This document shows positions 59,466-64,000 of a stretch of DNA of 64,000 nt, in pieces. Below the pieces are notes generated by a model that was not told the DNA's origin, made no database searches, and saw only the letters and a list, made by a program, of their open reading frames with translations. The stretch lies in assembly GCA_015680685.1 (NCBI GenBank), contig MNCI01000579.1:687841-751840 (forward strand). Direction: 5' to 3'. The position numbers and the translations under genes were made by a program. Positions within the stretch are counted from its first letter, which is position 1. Each line of letters opens with the position of its first letter. Origin of the DNA: Gnetum montanum. Taxonomy: Eukaryota > Streptophyta > Gnetopsida > Gnetales > Gnetaceae.

Positions 59466-62241
59466 ATGGCCCCTAAAAGAGGACAGCAAGGAGGACCTTC
59501 TCAAGATGCAACTAAATGACCAAGAGGAGGTAGAGGCCAGGAACCTCGAGTAGAACATGCATAGCAAGAGGCCCACTCCTTCAGCATTCATCAAGAAACC
59601 CTTGTGATAGTGCAATATAGCCATGTAGAAGGTGGCAAAGTTAGAGCCCTGGAACCATGAAAACATCTTATGCTATCCCTTGAATGTCTCCAAGGCATTC
59701 AGGAGAAGCCCGCCTTTGCAGCTATCATAGTGGAGCTCAATTTTGGGCCTTTCACTAAGTTCACCCCTGAACCAGTGAAGACTTGATTCAAGGTATCTTC
59801 ACTATGGTCCATCCTCTCATAGAGTGGTGATTGGTATTTAGGTGAAACATATCAATTCTGGCATGGCAAGGAGGAAGGCATTGTTGCCAATGTAGGTGGT
59901 GTCTCCATTGATTTTTCTACAAAATCCATTGCAGAGGTCCTAAATCTTCCAAACGAGGGACCAAAATTTGCTCATTTGTCCACTTGCTCAAACACAGATG
60001 CAAGGAAATTATGGTTGAAATCGGCCTACAACAAGGAGAATAAAGTTTATAGAGAATTGACCCTAGAAGAGAGGATCTACTTTAAGATCGACACTTATCA
60101 CCTTTTCCCCACCAAAGGTTTAAATAGATTATCTATTTATGCAGTGTGGGGCATTACGATTTTGATGGGAACATTTAATGCAAATCTACCCCATTTATAT
60201 CTGACGAACATATTAAGATGATTTGAAGAAAGAAAGATAGGGAAGCTTGCTTTTCCTTTCCCTTGTCTTATCAGGAAGTTGCGTAGACGTGTCAGGATCT
60301 TGGGCTATACAAATGATGTTCCTAGAAAAGCCCAAAATGCTTCATATGCTGAACTACTCAAAACCGTCAACACCTAGAAAAGACATTGGTGAGCAATTAG
60401 GATAAGGGGAAGAGAAAATGCTTGGGCTCACTACACCTAAAACGATAGGACCCAGCCAAAAACAAGAAGTAAGGCCGAGCACATAGCCTATAAGCCAACA
60501 AGTCTAGTAATCACCACCACCGCAACAAGACTATTAGCCATCTATCAGTCATCTCCAAACAATCGTTGAGATAGTTACTTGGGAAAGCCATGATGCTAAA
60601 AACTTATTCAGGGTCATTGATGATGTTGTACAGCCCATTGTTTCAGCCAACCCTACAAGTGGACATATTTCATTGATTTCAGGAGGAGAGTCCTAGTGGT
60701 CTTAGTAGATCTCTAGGAATGCTGCATCTTTCCAAGTCAAGTTGGAAATTGTTGAAGGAGCCACAGTGATGGTCATGCAACACCAGGATGTGGTAGACAT
60801 AGCAAAGGTGGTTGTAGACCACATTAAAGAATCATTTAATGTTGCTATTGTGCCACAAAAAGATTTCACAAGAGCACATGATGATCAAGCTTTGGTAGGC
60901 CCCTCAATGACTCCTACAGAACATGAGGATGCTTTGGATCACTTGCTGCAAATAGGACAAGTTATGACGTCCTTGTTTGACATTTTCCAAGATGTCACCA
61001 TAGCACAATCAAACCTCATTTACACTAAAAAAAATTGGTGATGGTTGAAGTTAGGGCTAAGCACATGGAAGAAGAATTGCAAAGATTGCAACAAAAGCTT
61101 GTCACCCTATAAGCTAAACAACAAGATCCTTTCCAATTTATCGCAACTAACCAATTAGACACTTTCAAAACTAAGAAATTGAATAAATTGTTGGAAGAAA
61201 ATAAAAAGGTGGCAAGGGAAAAGGAATAGGCCGATTGGGATACTTAAAGGCACAAGCTCATACATATGCACATGTTAAAGATTTTAAGGCCTTATAAGAG
61301 GAAAATAAATTATATGCTACTGAAAATCTTTGATTGAGCATAGTTAAGAAATAGAAGAATGTTCTCACAGAAAGTTTCCAAAAAATGTGAGAATAATTAG
61401 TTTGGGTCAACCAAGACATAAATATCTTGGCTAGGGAGAATAGAACCCTCTCCATGGAGGATGTCCAAATCATCTAACAAAATACTGCCATAGAAATAAG
61501 TGTGTGGAAAAATCAGGCCAAAAAGCACAAGAAGTTAAAAGAACACTTTAGTGACTAGCTAGAAATGTATAAGAAAATCATCAAAAAGGAGATCCATATG
61601 GCTAAGGCCCACATTAATTCTTTCAATACTCAACACACTAATTGGCGAGCCATACTAGATACTTATGCCTTTACCCACTAAGCAGAATTGAAATGTTGGG
61701 ACCTGTAAATCCAAGATTTCAAAGAATACATGGAGTTGGCAAATCTTCAATATGCTAACTTCACCACGTTAATAGCAGGACATCCAAGAACTAAGCTCAA
61801 GAAGCAAGTAGCTACCACCTATGCTAAATATGACACAGAGTTTGCAAAACACAAGAAGACATTACAAAGATTAGAGGTGGAAAACTCTAAATTGGAGGTG
61901 GTAAAGGCTAGCTACTAGGGTTAAAAATATGTAGCAGAAAATTTGGCTCAACGGCTTATAGATTATCAAGAACTCAAAGACAAAGCTAGAGCCTATGAGG
62001 AGGAATGATAATTGTTTGCGGCATAGTATGTCTAGTCCAATCAAATGTTTCTACAACTACCATGTCCATGGGAAGTTTCAACTTCATCAAAGATTGGAAC
62101 ATCAGCATGGATGGCTCATGATTCTTGGATAGAGGAGGAAAAATTTCAAGTGCTTCTTCAAAGATATCCATTTAGAAGCCTAGAGCACAAGACAAAAGAA
62201 ATGTGTCCATGGAGGAGCCACCACCACTAGGAATCACATGA
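59466..62241 (+). pseudogene. ORF2 of element C: plant transposon-type domain plus coiled coil
   Basis: Best preserved of the three copies: MAPKRGQQGGPSQ at 59466 to TGA at 62239-62241, about 925 codons. Domain part: GVSIDFSTKSIAEVLNLPNE (59899-59958) and, in an open stretch at 59976-60218, ERIYFKIDTYHLFPTKGLN and YAVWGITILMG; then LAFPFPCLIRKLRRRVRI. This pattern (F...I...LNLP, then PT...R..L...I..G, then FP.LI) is what I associate with the plant transposon protein domain. A second conserved block is at 60742-61038 (MVMQHQDVVDIAKVVVDHIK). A charged coiled coil follows to the end. The cellular role is unknown; mobility or chromatin binding would be guesses. Confidence 0.75.
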
Positions 62242-62410
62242 GTTCTACAAATTTTGTATTTTGTGTTGGTGTCTAGATTTTGCTTTGTCTAGACCCACAC
62301 TACAACATGAAATAGTCCATGGTCATTTAATAATCTCATAAATATCCACTATTTGTAATCAAATGAACTTGTTCCTCATTTTGTTTGACTCGAGGATGAG
62401 TTTTTATTCA

Positions 62411-62422
62411 GTCATGGGGATA
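62411..62422 (+). promoter_or_regulatory. Polypurine tract of element C
   Basis: GTCATGGGGATA directly before the LTR, as in A. Confidence 0.65.
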
Positions 62423-63295
62423 TGATGAATCACGGTTTGCTAGGCCTCGATATCAGGTACACGATATTAAGTATGCAATATCATAGCCTGGATACAATAT
62501 TATATACACAATATTGTGATTCCTCTGGTAGGCTATAAATATAGCACTTAAGTGCATAAGAAAGGAGTCCAAAAATAGATCATTAGAGAGTATTTTAGTT
62601 AATTTTTAGTTTTTAGTTCTTAAACTCAATTTTAGTGATCTTTCCAAGTGCATGCCCACAGTGTGATGCTTGTGATTGTATGGAACCTTTGTTCAAGTGT
62701 GACATACTTGGACACACACATGATCAGCAATAAAGATCAAGACCATTCCATCATTTTAGCATTCACTTAGTTTTTAATTTGTTTTAATTGTTGATTTTTC
62801 ATTGTTATTTTCTTAGTTAATATTTATTTTATTGTCATTTACTATTCTTGTTATTAACATGAAATGAGTATGCCTTAATCATGAACATTTAAGTATAACT
62901 ACGCGATAACCCAATAGCGTATCAAGTAGTGCTTTGAGTGATGTGTGCTTGGTAATCCCAGAAGTAGTACATGAAGTCCAAGATGCATATGGATGATGGA
63001 TGCTCATCACACTTAGGCTAGCTTAGATCTAATTTTCTATTTCCCATTAGCTTAATTGAGTTATCTCTCATTGCCCTTAAGAGTAGCATAGTAGTAGGCA
63101 TCACATCATACACCTCACTCTGGACCAAACCATATGTGACAAAGCAAATACTAGTCCATGTGGGAAGACAATGAGCTGCGATCAACGTATAACTTTCTAG
63201 GTGTCACAACTAGTCCATCTGCGAAGTTCGACTAGACTGCACATGCATGCTCGTATTCGTATGGTTGAGCATAGGGGGTACCTCACCACTCATCA
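62423..63295 (+). repeat. 3' LTR of element C
   Basis: 873 bases, TGATGAATCACGG to CACTCATCA. TATA box at 62534-62541. U3 has ten or so GATATC/AATATT words. AATAAA is near 62730. Confidence 0.88.
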
Positions 63296-63329
63296 CTCAA
63301 GGACAAGCTTTCAGTTAGTCATGGGAGCA
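63296..63329 (+). promoter_or_regulatory. Last internal bases and polypurine tract of element I
   Basis: TCAAGGACAAGCTT (also at 36566-36579) then GTCATGGGAGCA before the LTR. Only 34 bases separate the LTRs of C and I. Confidence 0.6.
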
Positions 63330-64000
63330 TGATGAAGTCTCAATAAGTTGGTTGTATTAATGCATGCTCATTGAGATATCCTCATTGATGCATCGTCATC
63401 AATGCATCCTTAGATACATTGGTGCATATGCATCGATGTTGATCCTCCTGAAGCCTATGTAAGTACATACATCAGCTACATTTATGACATATGTGGTCAT
63501 TCTCATAGTGAAGCTCTTATAGTTTTCTTCATAGGACATAGTGAAATTTTCCTCTAAATACCCACAACATGGATTGAAGTAATTGTATAGAGTTTGATTC
63601 AAGTGTAAGAAATACTTAGACGATGTCGCCTGACACAAATAAATTCAAGATTTCTTCTCTCCATTGCAACACTTGGATTAGTGTCAAGTTTACTTACAAG
63701 AATTTTATGTTACATGTAGTTTACTTTTCTATACTTAAGCATTTAATATTTTATTCCATATTAATGTTAGTATGACCATTTCGAGCATAATATACTAATG
63801 CTTTGTAATCCCAACAGTGAATACTTGGTATGCCCAATGGTATATGCTTAGTAACCTAGCAGTGTTTGTATAAGTTCATCATGTGTACAGAAAGTGGGAA
63901 TGAATACTCTACATTTAGGATAGTTTAGTTATTAATTAGTTAAAGTTTCATATTTCAATTACTTCTTTCCTTAATGCTTTTCAAGATAAAAAATAATTAA
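63330..64000 (+). repeat. 3' LTR of element I (cut by the window end)
   Basis: TGATGAAGTCTCAATAAG start. U3 contains GATGCATCGTCATCAATGCA. It aligns with 17104-17757 and 20816-21100, including CTCATAGTGAAGCTCTTA and CTCTCCATTGCAACACTTGG. Confidence 0.75.

Larger units (their letters stand above)
41651..63295 (+). mobile_element. Non-autonomous LTR element C (gag plus ORF2), interrupted by B
   Basis: Truncated 5' LTR, tRNA-Asp primer site, gag (split by element B), spacer, internal promoter, ORF2 and intact 3' LTR. Same order as A and likewise without pol. The 34 bases after its 3' LTR look like the end of element I, so C apparently lies next to the 3' LTR of I. Confidence 0.85.
17104..64000 (+). 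mobile_element. Old Athila-like Ty3/gypsy element I, split by nested insertions and running off the window
   Basis: Parts in order: 5' LTR (17104-21378, interrupted by D), primer site, gag, protease, reverse transcriptase/RNase H (to 26348), then integrase (35545-36620) after element A, a 1-kb 3' region (to about 37680), and a last 34 bases with a polypurine tract (63296-63329) before the 3' LTR at 63330. The two LTRs share long stretches, for example CTCTCCATTGCAACACTTGG. Assignment of left and right parts to one element is inference from LTR similarity and pol continuity. Confidence 0.6.

Overview
This window reads as nuclear DNA of a plant with a large, repeat-filled genome. A gymnosperm such as a conifer is my inference, from old, heavily decayed, nested LTR retrotransposons, very low gene content and CpG-poor sequence. 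Nothing bacterial, organellar or viral was seen, and no intact host gene could be identified. Almost every recognisable coding stretch is a broken transposable-element gene. Many breaks are TAG, TGA or TAA codons explained by C-to-T or G-to-A change, as expected from old cytosine methylation.

Layout. 1-2722: a minus-strand Ty3/gypsy remnant (H: gag, primer site, LTR). 4115-4680: an RTE-type LINE 3' end, minus strand. 5963-11886: a decayed full-length Ty1/copia element (J). 11887-14500: an unidentified GC-richer, coding-like stretch, SINE-like sequences and tandem duplications. 15180-16610: an L1-type LINE remnant. From 17104 to the window end: one old Athila-like Ty3/gypsy element (I), apparently split by later arrivals. 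These are the 3' end of a second gypsy type (D, in or beside its 5' LTR), element A (in its pol gene), and a block holding F, C and B (just before its 3' LTR). B (43114-55767) sits inside the gag of C with a clean 5-bp target duplication (ATGCC).

Two systems stand out. (1) A and C keep LTR, gag, a noncoding spacer and a second gene (ORF2), but no reverse transcriptase or integrase. F keeps an LTR and ORF2. ORF2 has its own TATA box, which in A and C is followed by a 5' exon and a short intron whose 3' end lies at the ORF2 start. The sequence just upstream of that internal TATA resembles the U3 promoter of the same copy's LTR. ORF2 encodes a domain like the 'putative plant transposon protein' domain, followed by coiled coil. 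(2) B carries gag and protease in one direction and, instead of reverse transcriptase/integrase, a multi-exon gene on the opposite strand. Antisense placement would let introns survive retrotransposition. B and D, with different LTRs, share a stem-loop abutting the polypurine tract and a tandem repeat family in the 3' region.

A, C and F would be non-autonomous and could depend on Athila-like relatives such as I, with which A and C share primer-site type, gag and LTR ends. B would depend on an unseen Tat-like partner. Assembly gaps at 10345, 29844-29854 and 35544 affect J and A. All statements rest on reading the sequence; no database search or alignment program was run.
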